From assembly GCF_006636215.1 (NCBI RefSeq), contig NZ_VIFM01000003.1:62001-126000 (forward strand): a stretch of DNA of 64,000 bases, read 5' to 3'. The notes under the pieces are model-generated. The model was not told where the DNA came from, did not search any database, and saw only the letters and a program-made list of their open reading frames with translations. The number at the start of each line of letters is the position of its first letter. Position 1 is the stretch's first letter. Position numbers and translations under genes: made by a program. This stretch comes from Myxococcus llanfairpwllgwyngyllgogerychwyrndrobwllllantysiliogogogochensis (lineage in GTDB: Bacteria > Myxococcota > Myxococcia > Myxococcales > Myxococcaceae). Below, in pieces: positions 7,454 to 16,443 of this stretch.

Positions 7454-8458
7454 TCACTCCGGATAGGAGGTCTTCGCGCGCTCCTTGCGCTCCTTCTCCA
7501 GCCGCGAGCGTTCCTCCAGGTGGCGGTCCATCTCATCCGAACTCGTGCGTCGCTTTCGGAGCTCCTCCGGATACTGCGCGGCGATGATGGGCGCGAAGTG
7601 CTCGAGCGCCTCCTTGAGGTCGGGGAAGGGCACATCGTTCTTCTCGACCAGGATTTCCCAGGGCTCCGAGCTGGAACCGCGCTCCATCTCGAAACCGACG
7701 CCCCGGCTCGCCCAGGTCCCAGGGACGGTGATCATGACGGAGAAGTACTCGTTGTGCGTACAGGTCCTGAGCCAGACCGTGGTCGGGTAGTTGCGTGAGC
7801 CTCGCCGGTCCCGCTTCATGTAGCTGAGCGAGCAGGCCTCGAGCGGCCTCAGTTGCTCCTGGATGCGTGCCAGCTCGGGGAGCCCGCCCACGTCCGAGGT
7901 CGTCAGGAAGCCACCCTTCTTGAGCCCCGTGCTCAGCGCGCCCACGCCCAGTCCGACGGCAATCGTGCCTCCGATGATGGCGAGCACCCGCATGCTGGGG
8001 TACTTGTTGACGTGCTGGCCGTTGCTGGGACCGGACGCGGTCGTCCCTGGCGCGTTGCCGTGCGCCTGTGAGGGCTGCCGAGCGGAGTCTCCCCGGGGCA
8101 TGGCCCCGACGGTGTAGCCAATCATGAAGGCCGCGAACAGGGAGACCCCTCGCAGCAGCTCGAGCGTGGGCACGAAGGGCAGCCCTCCCACTGACTGGAG
8201 CCACGTGAGAGTCCTCGGGGCCATCATGCCGCTGCAGGCCAGCGTCACTCCCACCCAGAAGATGACGAACACGATGTTCGACAGCCGGGTGACGCTGGAG
8301 TTCGCCGTCCTGCTGAGCAGCTCCGAGTGCGCCATCACCTTGGGATGTACGTGCTTCCTGAGCCACGTCCCGATGAACACGCCCAGCAGCAAGGGGACCC
8401 ACAGCACCGCCACCCCGACGAACATCGCGGACTCTTGCCGATTCATGGCGAGGACCAT
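7454..8458 (-). CDS. Membrane protein of unknown function
   Basis: 334 residues, no family recognised. Hydrophobic segments lie at about residues 11-28 (MFVGVAVLWVPLLLGVFIG), 60-77 (LSNIVFVIFWVGVTLAC), 100-120 (LLRGVSLFAAFMIGYTVGA) and 158-180 (VLAIIGGTIAVGLGVGAL). A Gly/Ser/Gln-rich linker (GTTASGPSNGQHVNKYP) precedes the fourth. The C-terminal 150 residues are soluble, with cysteines in EACSLSY and RTCTHNEY, and end in a charged coiled-coil-like tail (RHLEERSRLEKERKERAK). The layout suggests an inner-membrane protein with an extracytoplasmic domain (inference). A GGGGA ribosome site precedes the start. Confidence 0.65.
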   Translation of the reverse strand: MVLAMNRQESAMFVGVAVLWVPLLLGVFIGTWLRKHVHPKVMAHSELLSRTANSSVTRLSNIVFVIFWVGVTLACSGMMAPRTLTWLQSVGGLPFVPTLELLRGVSLFAAFMIGYTVGAMPRGDSARQPSQAHGNAPGTTASGPSNGQHVNKYPSMRVLAIIGGTIAVGLGVGALSTGLKKGGFLTTSDVGGLPELARIQEQLRPLEACSLSYMKRDRRGSRNYPTTVWLRTCTHNEYFSVMITVPGTWASRGVGFEMERGSSSEPWEILVEKNDVPFPDLKEALEHFAPIIAAQYPEELRKRRTSSDEMDRHLEERSRLEKERKERAKTSYPE

Positions 8459-8571
8459 GCTTCAATCCCCGCTGAATCCCAAGAGGGGCGGAGCTGTAGC
8501 CCTGAAACATCAGGAACTTGAGAACGTGAGAGACGGCGTGAGGCCCTCACGCCGCCTGGACAGCGCGACGG

Positions 8572-8862
8572 CTACTTGCAGATTTCCCGGGTCAGCTTGT
8601 CGCGCTGGAGCTGCTCCGCCGTCGCCCGCTTGACGGCGTCCTCCAGGGCGTCATCCGCCTTCTCCAGTGAGTCCAGGGCGCGGCTGTGTGCGCGCCCCTT
8701 CTTGGCGGTCACCAGCACGTCGCGCATGTCCTTGCGCGCCTTCTTCAAGGTGGTGAGCTGCTCCTCGCGCTCCGCGAACTCCTTCTTCGCCGACTTGCAT
8801 TCAGGAGACTGGGCGGACGCACTCGACGCGAACAGCACTGCGGTGACCACGAACCAGCGCAC
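8572..8862 (-). CDS. Small secreted charged protein
   Basis: 96 residues from a GTG start chosen because GGAGGTG lies four bases upstream; a longer in-frame form lacks such a site. A short signal peptide (RWFVVTAVLFASSASAQ) precedes a Lys/Glu/Ala-rich helical region with heptad-like spacing (KSAKKEFAEREEQLTTLKKA), likely a coiled coil. Two cysteines, one near each end of the mature part (PECKS and REICK), could form a disulfide. Probably periplasmic; function unknown. Confidence 0.62.
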   Translation of the reverse strand: MRWFVVTAVLFASSASAQSPECKSAKKEFAEREEQLTTLKKARKDMRDVLVTAKKGRAHSRALDSLEKADDALEDAVKRATAEQLQRDKLTREICK

Positions 8863-8974
8863 ACGCCACCTCCAGGTGAAGGACCTGGGACGAGTATAGG
8901 GCGGCGGCGGAGGTCCTTGAATCAAAGAGCGCGGGCTTTCGTGCCCGCGCCCTCCGACATCATGACGACCTCAC

Positions 8975-9199
8975 CTAGCAGGCGTGGTAGCAGACGTTGT
9001 AGCAAGGCCTCCACCTGCTGAAGCAGGAGAGATCGCAGTCTTCGCCCTGACAGTTGGCCATGCACCTGTCATAGCCGGCATCACAGTCAGAGCAGCACGG
9101 CACGAGCGAATCCTCCGAGGCCGCCGCGGTCCCTGACACCATGGAGGTTCCGATGCCGATGAGCGCGCCCAGGAGTCCCATCAACAGAGTCTTCTTCAT
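8975..9199 (-). CDS. Secreted cysteine-rich peptide
   Basis: 74 residues starting MKKTLLMGLLGALIGIG, with GGGGGA seven bases upstream of the ATG. A clear signal peptide ends near GTAAASEDS. The mature part of about 45 residues holds ten cysteines (PCCSDCDAGYDRCMANC, then CDLSC and CYNVCYHAC), enough for five disulfides. Size and density resemble small disulfide-stabilised secreted peptides or lipidation-independent surface peptides, but I recognise no family. No processing or export gene is adjacent. Confidence 0.65.
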   Translation of the reverse strand: MKKTLLMGLLGALIGIGTSMVSGTAAASEDSLVPCCSDCDAGYDRCMANCQGEDCDLSCFSRWRPCYNVCYHAC

Positions 9200-9358
9200 G
9201 TATCCCCCGTCACGTGTGGCTGTGATTGCGTCCAGGGCGTCCCACACGGGCGCGCCTGGGGAGGGATTAGGCCATGTCTGGGGTTGTCGCCTTCAACTCC
9301 ATCCCCTCTCAAGTGTCGGAGAGGGGACAGAGCTGGGTTGATGCCTGACAGCCCTGCT

Positions 9359-10354
9359 TCAGATTTTCCGGTCGGGCACTTCGGTGAGGGCCGGGTTGCG
9401 CTCGACGACGGGGCCGAGCACCTCGTCGATGCGGCGCATCAGCTCCGCCTCCAACTTCACGCCCGAGGCCTTCACCGTGTCGTGGACCTGCTCGGGCCGC
9501 GAGGCGCCGATGATGGCGGAGGAGACGCCCTTGTTCTGGAGCACCCACGCGACGGCGAGCTGCGCCATGGTGAGTCCCGCCTGCTGGGCCAGGGGACGCA
9601 GTTGCTGCACGCGGTTGAGCACGTCGTCCTTCATGAAGCGGGCGATGAAGCGCGACCCGGTGGGGTCGGTGGCGCGGCTGCCGGCCGGAGGAGGCTGGCC
9701 GGGGAGGTACTTTCCGGTGAGCACGCCCATGGCCAGGGGAGACCAGACAATCTGTCCCAGGCCTTCCTCGAGGGACGCGGGGATGACCTTCTCCTCGATG
9801 ACGCGCCAGAGCATGGAGTACTGGGGCTGGCTGGAGACGAAGGGGATGCGCAGCTCGCGGGCGAGCGCGGCGCCCTGGCGAATCTGGTCGGCGGTCCACT
9901 CGGAGACGCCGATGTAGTGGGCCTTGCCCTGACGGACGATGTCCGCGAAGGCGACCATCGTCTCCTCCAGCGGCGTCGCAGTGTCGAAGCGGTGGGCCTG
10001 GTACAGGTCCACGTAGTCCGTCTGGAGGCGGCTCAAGGAGCCATCGATGGACTCCATGATGTGCTTGCGCGACAGGCCCCAGTCGTTCTTTCCGGGCCCG
10101 GTGGGCCAGAACACCTTGGTGAACAGCTCATAGCCGGCGCGGCGCTGACCCTTCAGGGCTCGGCCGAGCACGGACTCCGCGCGGGTGCCGGCGTAGACGT
10201 CGGCCGTGTCGAAGGTGGTGATGCCGACGTCCTGCGCCGCCTTCACGCACGCCAGCGCGGCGTCCTCTTCCACCTGGGAGCCGTGCGTGAGCCAGTTGCC
10301 GAAGGAAATCTCACTGACGGCCAGACCGCTGCGACCAAGATGACGGAAGTGCAT
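9359..10354 (-). CDS. Aldo/keto reductase
   Basis: 331 residues, full length for the family. MHFRHLGRSGLAVSEISFGN opens the (beta/alpha)8 barrel; TTFDTADVYAGTRAESVLG contains the catalytic Asp and Tyr; LFTKVFWP contains the catalytic Lys. LQTDYVDLYQAHRFD carries the fourth active-site position, and SSAIIGASRPEQV is the NADPH-binding end. It belongs to the YghZ/potassium-channel beta-subunit-like branch. Known reaction: NADPH-dependent reduction of aldehydes or ketones. It starts 11 bases after the DoxX gene and is probably cotranscribed with it. Confidence 0.93.
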   Translation of the reverse strand: MHFRHLGRSGLAVSEISFGNWLTHGSQVEEDAALACVKAAQDVGITTFDTADVYAGTRAESVLGRALKGQRRAGYELFTKVFWPTGPGKNDWGLSRKHIMESIDGSLSRLQTDYVDLYQAHRFDTATPLEETMVAFADIVRQGKAHYIGVSEWTADQIRQGAALARELRIPFVSSQPQYSMLWRVIEEKVIPASLEEGLGQIVWSPLAMGVLTGKYLPGQPPPAGSRATDPTGSRFIARFMKDDVLNRVQQLRPLAQQAGLTMAQLAVAWVLQNKGVSSAIIGASRPEQVHDTVKASGVKLEAELMRRIDEVLGPVVERNPALTEVPDRKI

Positions 10355-10365
10355 GGGGCGCCAGC

Positions 10366-10848
10366 CTAACCAGTGACAGGTCGGCTCGCACGGCTTCCGA
10401 GCGGCCACAGTCCACCGGCCCATGCCACCCACGCAAGGTAGATGAGCTGGAAGGGGATGCGCAGCCAGAAGTACCAGTCCGGGAAGGGCAGCACGTGGGA
10501 GCCCTGGTTCGACGCCGCCTCGTGGATGTTGGCGGGGAGGACGGCGAGCAGCAGCGCGATGAGCCCCAGGGCCGCGAGCTTCCGCGTCCGGGGAATCAGC
10601 ATGCCCACGCCGCCCGCGACCTCGAACACGCCGGACAGCAGCGTCCAGAAGCGCGGCGAGGGGAGCTGCGGCGGAATCATCGCGTCGTACTGGGCGGGCA
10701 CGACGAAGTGCATGACGCCGGCGCCGATGAAGAAGAGCCCCGCGGCCACGGCGGCACGACGGGTGGGCGTGGAGAGCGAAGGGAGGCGGCGCAGCGGAGG
10801 CAGGTGGAGCAACAGGAAGGTGGAGATGAGTATCAAGGCGAAGGACAT
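10366..10848 (-). CDS. DoxX family membrane protein
   Basis: 160 residues with four predicted membrane helices: SFALILISTFLLLHLPP, AAVAAGLFFIGAGVMHFVVP, FEVAGGVGMLIP with LAALGLIALLLAVLPANIHEA, and FQLIYLAWVAWAGGLWP. The HFVVPAQYDAMIPPQL stretch and the NIHEA segment are typical of DoxX/MauE-like proteins that contact quinones or participate in redox chemistry. It lies between an AraC-type regulator and an aldo/keto reductase on the same strand, a plausible redox-stress operon (inference). Confidence 0.85.
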   Translation of the reverse strand: MSFALILISTFLLLHLPPLRRLPSLSTPTRRAAVAAGLFFIGAGVMHFVVPAQYDAMIPPQLPSPRFWTLLSGVFEVAGGVGMLIPRTRKLAALGLIALLLAVLPANIHEAASNQGSHVLPFPDWYFWLRIPFQLIYLAWVAWAGGLWPLGSRASRPVTG

Positions 10849-10900
10849 GGCGAGGCACCTCGAGGGCAGCGAGCCGGAGACTGGTCCGGCGGGTCGATGC

Positions 10901-11728
10901 TCAAGATGCGTCGGTGGGGCGGGCCTTCGCTTGAACGAACTGGCTGCGACGTTGAAGGAACGAGGGCGTGGTGCCGAACATGCGGCGGAAGGTGCGCGTC
11001 AGGTGGGCCGCGTCGGAGAAGCCCGCGGCGTGCGCGGCCTCTCCCGCGGTGCGGCCCGAGGCGAGGGCGCCCGCTGCTCGCTGCAGTCGCAGCCAGAGCA
11101 GATAGGGGCGCAGGGGAACGCCCGTGGACTCCGTGAAGGCGTGCATCAGGCGACCGGAGGACAGGCCGGCGACCTCGGAGAGGGCCTCCAGGGAGGTGTC
11201 CTCGGGAGCGGGCTCCGCGCGCAGGTGCCGCAGGAGCTTGCGCACGCGCGGGTGCATGCGCGGTGCGGGGACCTCCGTGGGACCGGCCAGGGCCTCCAGC
11301 GTGGCCTCCATCCACGGGCCAATGGCCTCGTGCGCGATGGGGCCCTTGCGCGGCAGCCGGGCGAGCAGGGCGTCACGTGCCGCTTCGTCGAAGAGTCGCG
11401 CGGGGGAATCGAGCGAGGCGCGCAGCCGCTCGCCGTCCTGGCTCTCCGGTTCGACGAACAGGAGGATGACCTCGCCCCCCGTCGCGTCGATGGCGTGGGG
11501 CACGTCCGGGCCCACGAGCACCCCCGCCGCGCGGGAGTCCACCTTCGTCGTGCCCGCGCGAAAGGTCAGGGTGCCCTCGCGACGGAGCAGCAGGTGCATC
11601 GCGTGGTGGGCGTGCCTGGACGACGCGTCACCCGGGCCCCACATGGCGAGCGCGGCCGGCCACACCACCAGGGGCATGTCCGGCCACGGGGCACGGGGAG
11701 CGAGGTCGGGCGGTCGCGCGAGCAGCAT
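10901..11728 (-). CDS. AraC family transcriptional regulator
   Basis: 275 residues. An N-terminal cupin-like sensor domain (RHAHHAMHLLLRREGTLTF) is followed by a C-terminal pair of helix-turn-helices: SLEALSEVAGLSSGRLMHAF and AAHAAGFSDAAHLTRTFRRM, ending in the AraC signature FGTTPSFLQRR. Known role: ligand-controlled activator or repressor. It begins 12 bases after the GH13 gene and is followed by DoxX and aldo/keto reductase, so it may control this run of genes. The ligand is unknown. Confidence 0.9.
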   Translation of the reverse strand: MLLARPPDLAPRAPWPDMPLVVWPAALAMWGPGDASSRHAHHAMHLLLRREGTLTFRAGTTKVDSRAAGVLVGPDVPHAIDATGGEVILLFVEPESQDGERLRASLDSPARLFDEAARDALLARLPRKGPIAHEAIGPWMEATLEALAGPTEVPAPRMHPRVRKLLRHLRAEPAPEDTSLEALSEVAGLSSGRLMHAFTESTGVPLRPYLLWLRLQRAAGALASGRTAGEAAHAAGFSDAAHLTRTFRRMFGTTPSFLQRRSQFVQAKARPTDAS

Positions 11729-11740
11729 TCGGCGGGGACG

Positions 11741-13708
11741 CTACCAGCGATTCCTCGAGAGGATGACCGCGCTGTAGGCCCCCAGGGAGAGCGCGCCGCG
11801 CGCGGGCAGTCCGTCCCGTCCGCCCCAATCGCCCCAGACGTCGTGCACGGAGGTGTCGCCGAAGTCCGGTGAGTAGCCCCGCCAGTCTCCGTTGAACCGC
11901 ACCCGCCAGAGGCCATCCGTGGGAAGGCCGAGCTCGTACCCCGTGAAGGTCCGGTGTCCCAGGTTCACCACGACGATGACGTCGTCGCCCGCGCCGCCGT
12001 GCTCCCAGCGGTGGAACGCCATCACCTTGTCCTCGTGGTTCAGGTGGAACACGTGGACGTGTTCGCCGCGCAGGCCCGCGCTGGTGTCATGCCAGTTGCG
12101 GCGCAGTTGGATGAGGTCCCGGTGCGCCTGGAGGATGCCGCCGAACCAGCCCGCCTTGTTCCAGTCGAGTGGGTCTCCGTCGTCGAAGTGCCCGTCCTCC
12201 AGGAACTCCTGTCCCATGAAGAGCATCGGAATGCCCGGCGCCGTCAAGGTCAGCACCGCGCCGAGCAGCGCCTTCTTCTTCGCGAGCATGTCCCCCGGGT
12301 TGTAGGGCGACACCTCCGTGGGCAGCCGGCTGCGGCCGTTGGCCACTTCATCGTGGCTCTCCGTGAAGATGACGCGCTGGGAGGCCTGGCCGTTGTAGCG
12401 GAAGTACAGCGCGTCGCGGACGGCGTTCAGGTCGCGCCCCTCGTCGAAGGGCGCGGTGAGCGCGGCGCGCACCGGGTGCACGAAGGCCGCGTCCCACTGC
12501 GCGTCGAAGCCCGCGCCCTGGGAATGCGTGACGGCGGGGTCCGACGCCATGTCCTCCGCGATGAGCAGCTTCCACGGGAACTCGCGCTTCACCGCCTCGG
12601 TGATGGAGCGCAACAGCTCCCAGCCCGCCGGATTGTCCACGCCGCTGGCGGTGCGAATCTCCTTCGTCGCATCCAGCCGCAGGCCATCCATGTGGTACTC
12701 GCGCAGCCACATCAGTGCGTTGTCGCGCAGGTAGTCGCGCACCTCGGAGCGGCCGTAGTCCGGACGCGTGTCGCCCCACGGCGTGCTCGCGCGCCAGTCC
12801 GCGTAGAAGTACACGCCACCCCGTCCGAACGTCTCGCCATCGAAGTCCCAGTGCGGCAAATCACTGGGCCCCAGGTGGTTGTAGACGACGTCCATGATGA
12901 CGCCGATGCCTCGCCGGTGCGCCTCGTCCACGAAGCGCTTCAAGTCGTTGGGCGTGCCGTAGGAGCTCTCCGGCGCGAAGGGGAAGGTGGGGTTGTAGCC
13001 CCAGGAGAAGTCCCCCGCGAACTCGGCCGAGGGCATCAACTCCACCACGTTGACGCCCAGCTCGCGAAGGTAGTCGAGCTTGTCGATGGCGCTCAGCCAA
13101 TGCCCCGGTCCCCACCCGGCCGAGTCATTGAACGTGCCGATGTGCAGCTCGTAGATGACGGCCTCGCGAAAGTCCGGCATCCGGAAGAGGCCGTCGTAGC
13201 GCCAGACGAAGTCGCGATGGTCCAGGATGACGCTGTTGCCCGTGGAGTTCGTGACGTCCGCGGCGCGCGGGTCATTGCGCCAGCGCCAGTCGCCGTAGCG
13301 GCCCTGGATGATGAACTGGTATTGCTGGCCGTTGCCCGCGCCAAGGATGTCACGGGAGAAGTTGCCGGAGGGCTCGCGCGCCAGCTCCACCGCGTGCCAG
13401 TGACTGAAGTCACCCACCACCTGCACGCGCTGCGCATGAGGCGCCCACACGCGGAACGTCGCGCCGCCATCGAAGGGGATGGCGCCCATGCCGGGACGCC
13501 ATGAGGGCTCGGGCTGGGGCTCCAGCGGGACGAAGGCCGTGAGGAAGCCGGGAGCCTGGAGCTGGTCCGCGGGGCCGAACAACTCCGGCGCGGCGCGAGA
13601 ACGCGCGGTGCGCTCCGCCACCTGGTTTCCGCGAGCCCTGCACGCGGACTCGCTGAAGTCCTTGCGCGGCGAACGTGCTTCGTTCGGATTCGTTTCTCGG
13701 TTCGACAT
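11741..13708 (-). CDS. GH13 alpha-glucan enzyme (branching-enzyme / trehalohydrolase-like)
   Basis: 655 residues. A 70-residue disordered N-terminus is followed by a CBM48-type domain (ATFRVWAPHAQRVQVVGDFS, about 83-102) and a GH13 barrel. Conserved regions: MDVVYNHLG (272-280), GLRLDAT with nucleophile Asp346, LLIAED with acid/base Glu385, and SHDE with Asp453. FMGQEFLEDGHFDDGDPLDW is typical of 1,4-alpha-glucan branching enzymes and malto-oligosyltrehalose trehalohydrolases. All catalytic residues are present. The exact reaction is not settled; alpha-amylase-like hydrolysis is also possible. malQ lies 30 kb away in the same window. Confidence 0.85.
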   Translation of the reverse strand: MSNRETNPNEARSPRKDFSESACRARGNQVAERTARSRAAPELFGPADQLQAPGFLTAFVPLEPQPEPSWRPGMGAIPFDGGATFRVWAPHAQRVQVVGDFSHWHAVELAREPSGNFSRDILGAGNGQQYQFIIQGRYGDWRWRNDPRAADVTNSTGNSVILDHRDFVWRYDGLFRMPDFREAVIYELHIGTFNDSAGWGPGHWLSAIDKLDYLRELGVNVVELMPSAEFAGDFSWGYNPTFPFAPESSYGTPNDLKRFVDEAHRRGIGVIMDVVYNHLGPSDLPHWDFDGETFGRGGVYFYADWRASTPWGDTRPDYGRSEVRDYLRDNALMWLREYHMDGLRLDATKEIRTASGVDNPAGWELLRSITEAVKREFPWKLLIAEDMASDPAVTHSQGAGFDAQWDAAFVHPVRAALTAPFDEGRDLNAVRDALYFRYNGQASQRVIFTESHDEVANGRSRLPTEVSPYNPGDMLAKKKALLGAVLTLTAPGIPMLFMGQEFLEDGHFDDGDPLDWNKAGWFGGILQAHRDLIQLRRNWHDTSAGLRGEHVHVFHLNHEDKVMAFHRWEHGGAGDDVIVVVNLGHRTFTGYELGLPTDGLWRVRFNGDWRGYSPDFGDTSVHDVWGDWGGRDGLPARGALSLGAYSAVILSRNRW

Positions 13709-13969
13709 TCATTCCCCCGCACCGCGGACGTCGCGCGATGTGCCGCATTCCGACAGCGGGAGGACCCGAGGGTAAATCCTCCCTGGAGGGCCGGCCCTCG
13801 TTCAATTCCAGGCAGTGGCCCCCGCGTTTCACCCTGCTCCAATCCCTGGGGCCTCCCGTCTCCAAAGATTTGTCAGAAGCAGCAAATAGATTAAAACCTG
13901 AAAATGCCGCAAGTCGTAAATAAGTCGTTGCACGATGCGATGCAATTCCTCGCAGCACAAAGGACGTGT

Positions 13970-15217
13970 ATGAACCCTCTTCGCAAGAGCCTGGTGTCAG
14001 CCTCCCTGGTGTTCCTGGGGTTGACCGGATGTGGTGTCGCCGACGTGCAGGGAGAAGAGACGGACAGCACCGCCCAGGAGATGACCGCGGAGGCCGTGCC
14101 CCTTCCTCTCCCGGTGGGGTGCCTGCTCGCCTCCCTGGATACGGACAAGGATGGAATCTGCGACATCGTCGAGGCGTTGCTGGGCACCAATCCCAACAGC
14201 ACCGACACGGATGGTGACCGGCTCAGCGACTACGCGGAGTCGTTCGGTTTCGGAGGGTTGGACCTGGCCGCGCTCGGGGCGAACGCGCGGAAGAAGGACG
14301 TCTTCGTGGAGATGGACTACTACCCCGGCCTCCAGCCCACCCAGGCCACGCTGAACCGGGTCATCAATGCGTTCGCCAACGCGCCCATCGCCAACCCGGA
14401 CGGTTCCACGGGCATCACGCTGCACCTGGTGGTGGACCAGCAGATTCCCGCGGCGGACGCGGACCTGGACCTGAACCCCGTCTGGACGGACTTCGACAAG
14501 ATCAAGTCCAAGTACTTCGCGGCGAGCCGGGGGCCGTTCTTCCACTACATGGTGATTGCCAACCGCTACGACGGGGGCAACTCCAGCGGCATCTCTCGCG
14601 GCATCCCCGGCCATGACCTCGTGATGACCCTGGGCTTCGCCGGAGGTGGCTCGTCACTGGACCAGGCCGGAACCATCATGCACGAGCTGGGGCACAACAT
14701 CGGCCTGCGCCACGGTGGCACCGACCACGCCAACTACAAGCCCAACTACCTGAGCATCATGAACTACGAGTACCAGTTCTATGGGTTCAGCATCGGCGGG
14801 GCGGCCAACGTGCTCGACTACTCGCGCGTGCAGGTCGCTTCCTTCAACGAATTGGCCGTCAACGAGGGCTCGGGCTTCGCGCCTGTCGCCCCCACCACCG
14901 AGGCGGACCTGGCCCGCATCAGCGGACTTCGCTTCAACAACGTCTCGGTCGTCGGCAACGCGAGCAACAACACCGACTTCAACGGCAATGGCGTCACCGA
15001 TGCCCCGACCTACTCCAGGGACTTCAATCGCAATGGCGTCGCGGACGTGTATCCCGCGTCGCAGAACGACTGGACGGCCCTGCTCTATGACGGGGCCGGG
15101 CAGATTGGTGACCCCGGGCTGGGCATCCTCCGGAGCCTGAACCGCGAGGCGCGGTTCCTCGACGCCCCGGAAACGTTGGAGCCCTGCCAGACCGTGAACG
15201 AGAGCCGCATGCCGTAG
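13970..15217 (+). CDS. Secreted zinc metalloprotease lipoprotein (zincin) with Ca-binding repeats
   Basis: 415 residues. Lipoprotein signal with lipobox LTGC (Cys21). Residues 57-90 hold thrombospondin-type-3/EF-hand-like Ca loops (DTDKDGICDIVEAL and STDTDGDRLSDYAE). The zinc site HELGHNIGLRH is at 238-248, with Glu239 as catalytic base and His238, 242 and 248 as ligands; a downstream SIMNYEY supplies the Met-turn expected of metzincins. More D-x-N-x-G loops follow near the C-terminus (DFNRNGVADVYPAS). Likely an exported protease, perhaps for predation or matrix turnover (inference). The start is the ATG followed by the signal; a perfect intrinsic terminator follows. A truncated copy lies directly downstream. 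Confidence 0.88.
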   Translation: MNPLRKSLVSASLVFLGLTGCGVADVQGEETDSTAQEMTAEAVPLPLPVGCLLASLDTDKDGICDIVEALLGTNPNSTDTDGDRLSDYAESFGFGGLDLAALGANARKKDVFVEMDYYPGLQPTQATLNRVINAFANAPIANPDGSTGITLHLVVDQQIPAADADLDLNPVWTDFDKIKSKYFAASRGPFFHYMVIANRYDGGNSSGISRGIPGHDLVMTLGFAGGGSSLDQAGTIMHELGHNIGLRHGGTDHANYKPNYLSIMNYEYQFYGFSIGGAANVLDYSRVQVASFNELAVNEGSGFAPVAPTTEADLARISGLRFNNVSVVGNASNNTDFNGNGVTDAPTYSRDFNRNGVADVYPASQNDWTALLYDGAGQIGDPGLGILRSLNREARFLDAPETLEPCQTVNESRMP

Positions 15218-15247
15218 TCCCTCGTTTCGCGGAAGCCTTCGCATCCC

Positions 15248-15282
15248 AAGGCCGGGTCCTCCTTCCGAGGGCCCGGCCTTTT
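15248..15282 (+). terminator. Intrinsic terminator after the zincin gene
   Basis: Bases 15250-15261 pair perfectly with 15267-15278 (12 bp including one G-T, 5-base loop CTTCC), followed by TTTT. AA upstream can extend the stem. This is the clearest Rho-independent terminator in the window and would separate the intact protease gene from its truncated copy. Confidence 0.85.
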
Positions 15283-15478
15283 GTCTGCCATTGAGCGCGC
15301 CGTTGGAGCGGCAGTGTCCTGGAGGGTTCGTGCCTGTCCAATCCCTGGCGCTTTCGCGATGCAGGAATGCAGGGTTTCTTCGTCATCGTCGGACGCGATA
15401 AATCGAAGCGTGTCCGTGAGTCGTAAGCGAGGTGTTGCATGGCGTGATGTAAATGGGTGCAGCGCAAAAGGATGGGTA

Positions 15479-16336
15479 TGGGTCCGCGCGTTTGCCAACG
15501 CGCCGGTGAGCAACCCGGATGGCTCAACGGGCGTCTCGCTGCACCTGGTGGTGGACCAGCAGATCGCCGCGGTGGACGCGGACCCGGACCTGAACCCCGT
15601 CTGGAAGGACTTCGACAAGCTCAAGTCCAAGTACTTCGCGGCGAGCCGGGGGCCGTTCTTCCACTACATGGTGATCGCGAACCACTACAACGGGGACTAC
15701 TCCAGCGGCATCTCCCGCGGCATCCCCGCCCATGACCTGGTGGTGACCCTGGGCTACGCCGGAGACAGCACGGCGCTGGAGCTGGCCGGGACCATCATGC
15801 ACGAGCTGGGGCACAACATCGGGCTGCGCCACGGCGGCACCGACGACGCCAATTACAAGCCCAACTACCTGAGCATCATGAACTACGAGTACCAGTTCTA
15901 CGGCTTCACCATTGGCGGCGTGGCCAATGTGCTCGACTACTCGCGCGTGCGGGTTGCTTCCTTCAACGAAGCGACCACCAACGAGGTCGCGGCCTTCGCG
16001 CCGGTCGCTCCCGCGAGGGAGGCGGACCGCGCGCGCATCAGCGGGCTGCGCTTCAACGAGGTCCAGGTCATCGGCAACGCGAGCAACAACGTCGACTTCA
16101 ATGGCGACGAGGACATCTCGACCGCGAGCTACTCCCGGGACTTCAATCGCAATGGCGTCGCGGATGTGTTTCCCGCGTCACAGAACGACTGGACGGCCCT
16201 GCTCTATGACGGAGGCGGGCAGATTGGCGACCCCGCCCTGGGTTTCCTCCAGAGCCTGAACCGCGAGGAGCTGTTCCTCGTCGCCCCGGATGAGATGGAG
16301 CCCTGCCTCACCGTGGACCCGAGCCGCGCCCGGTAG
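15479..16336 (+). pseudogene. 5'-deleted tandem copy of the zincin gene
   Basis: From RAFANAPVSNPDGSTG on, this matches the upstream protease closely to the end, including an intact HELGHNIGLRH site, the Met-turn SIMNYEY and the C-terminal D-x-N-x-G loop. The signal peptide, Ca-binding loops and first 130 or so residues are missing. The 60 bases before ATG 15478 resemble the leader and start region of the intact gene, but that ATG is in a different frame from the protease sequence. The deletion therefore joined the start to the catalytic part out of frame. The protease frame stays open upstream, with possible starts at TTG 15281 or ATG 15359, giving a non-homologous N-terminus without a signal. 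Most likely a pseudogene; an expressed cytoplasmic fragment cannot be excluded. Confidence 0.7.
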
Positions 16337-16350
16337 TCCCTGTCTTCCAC

Positions 16351-16381
16351 GGCCGGGTCATCCTTCACGGGGGACCTGGCC
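16351..16381 (+). terminator. Decayed terminator after the zincin copy
   Basis: GGCCGGGTC pairs with GACCTGGCC (9 bp with one G-T) at the place matching the perfect terminator of the upstream gene copy, but the T-run is gone. It fits duplication of the whole gene with its terminator, followed by decay. Confidence 0.4.
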
Positions 16382-16443
16382 GGTTGTTACCGCTCCGCGT
16401 GGCTTGTGGGGGCCGGCCGAGTGTCCGACACTGGCCCCTCCCC

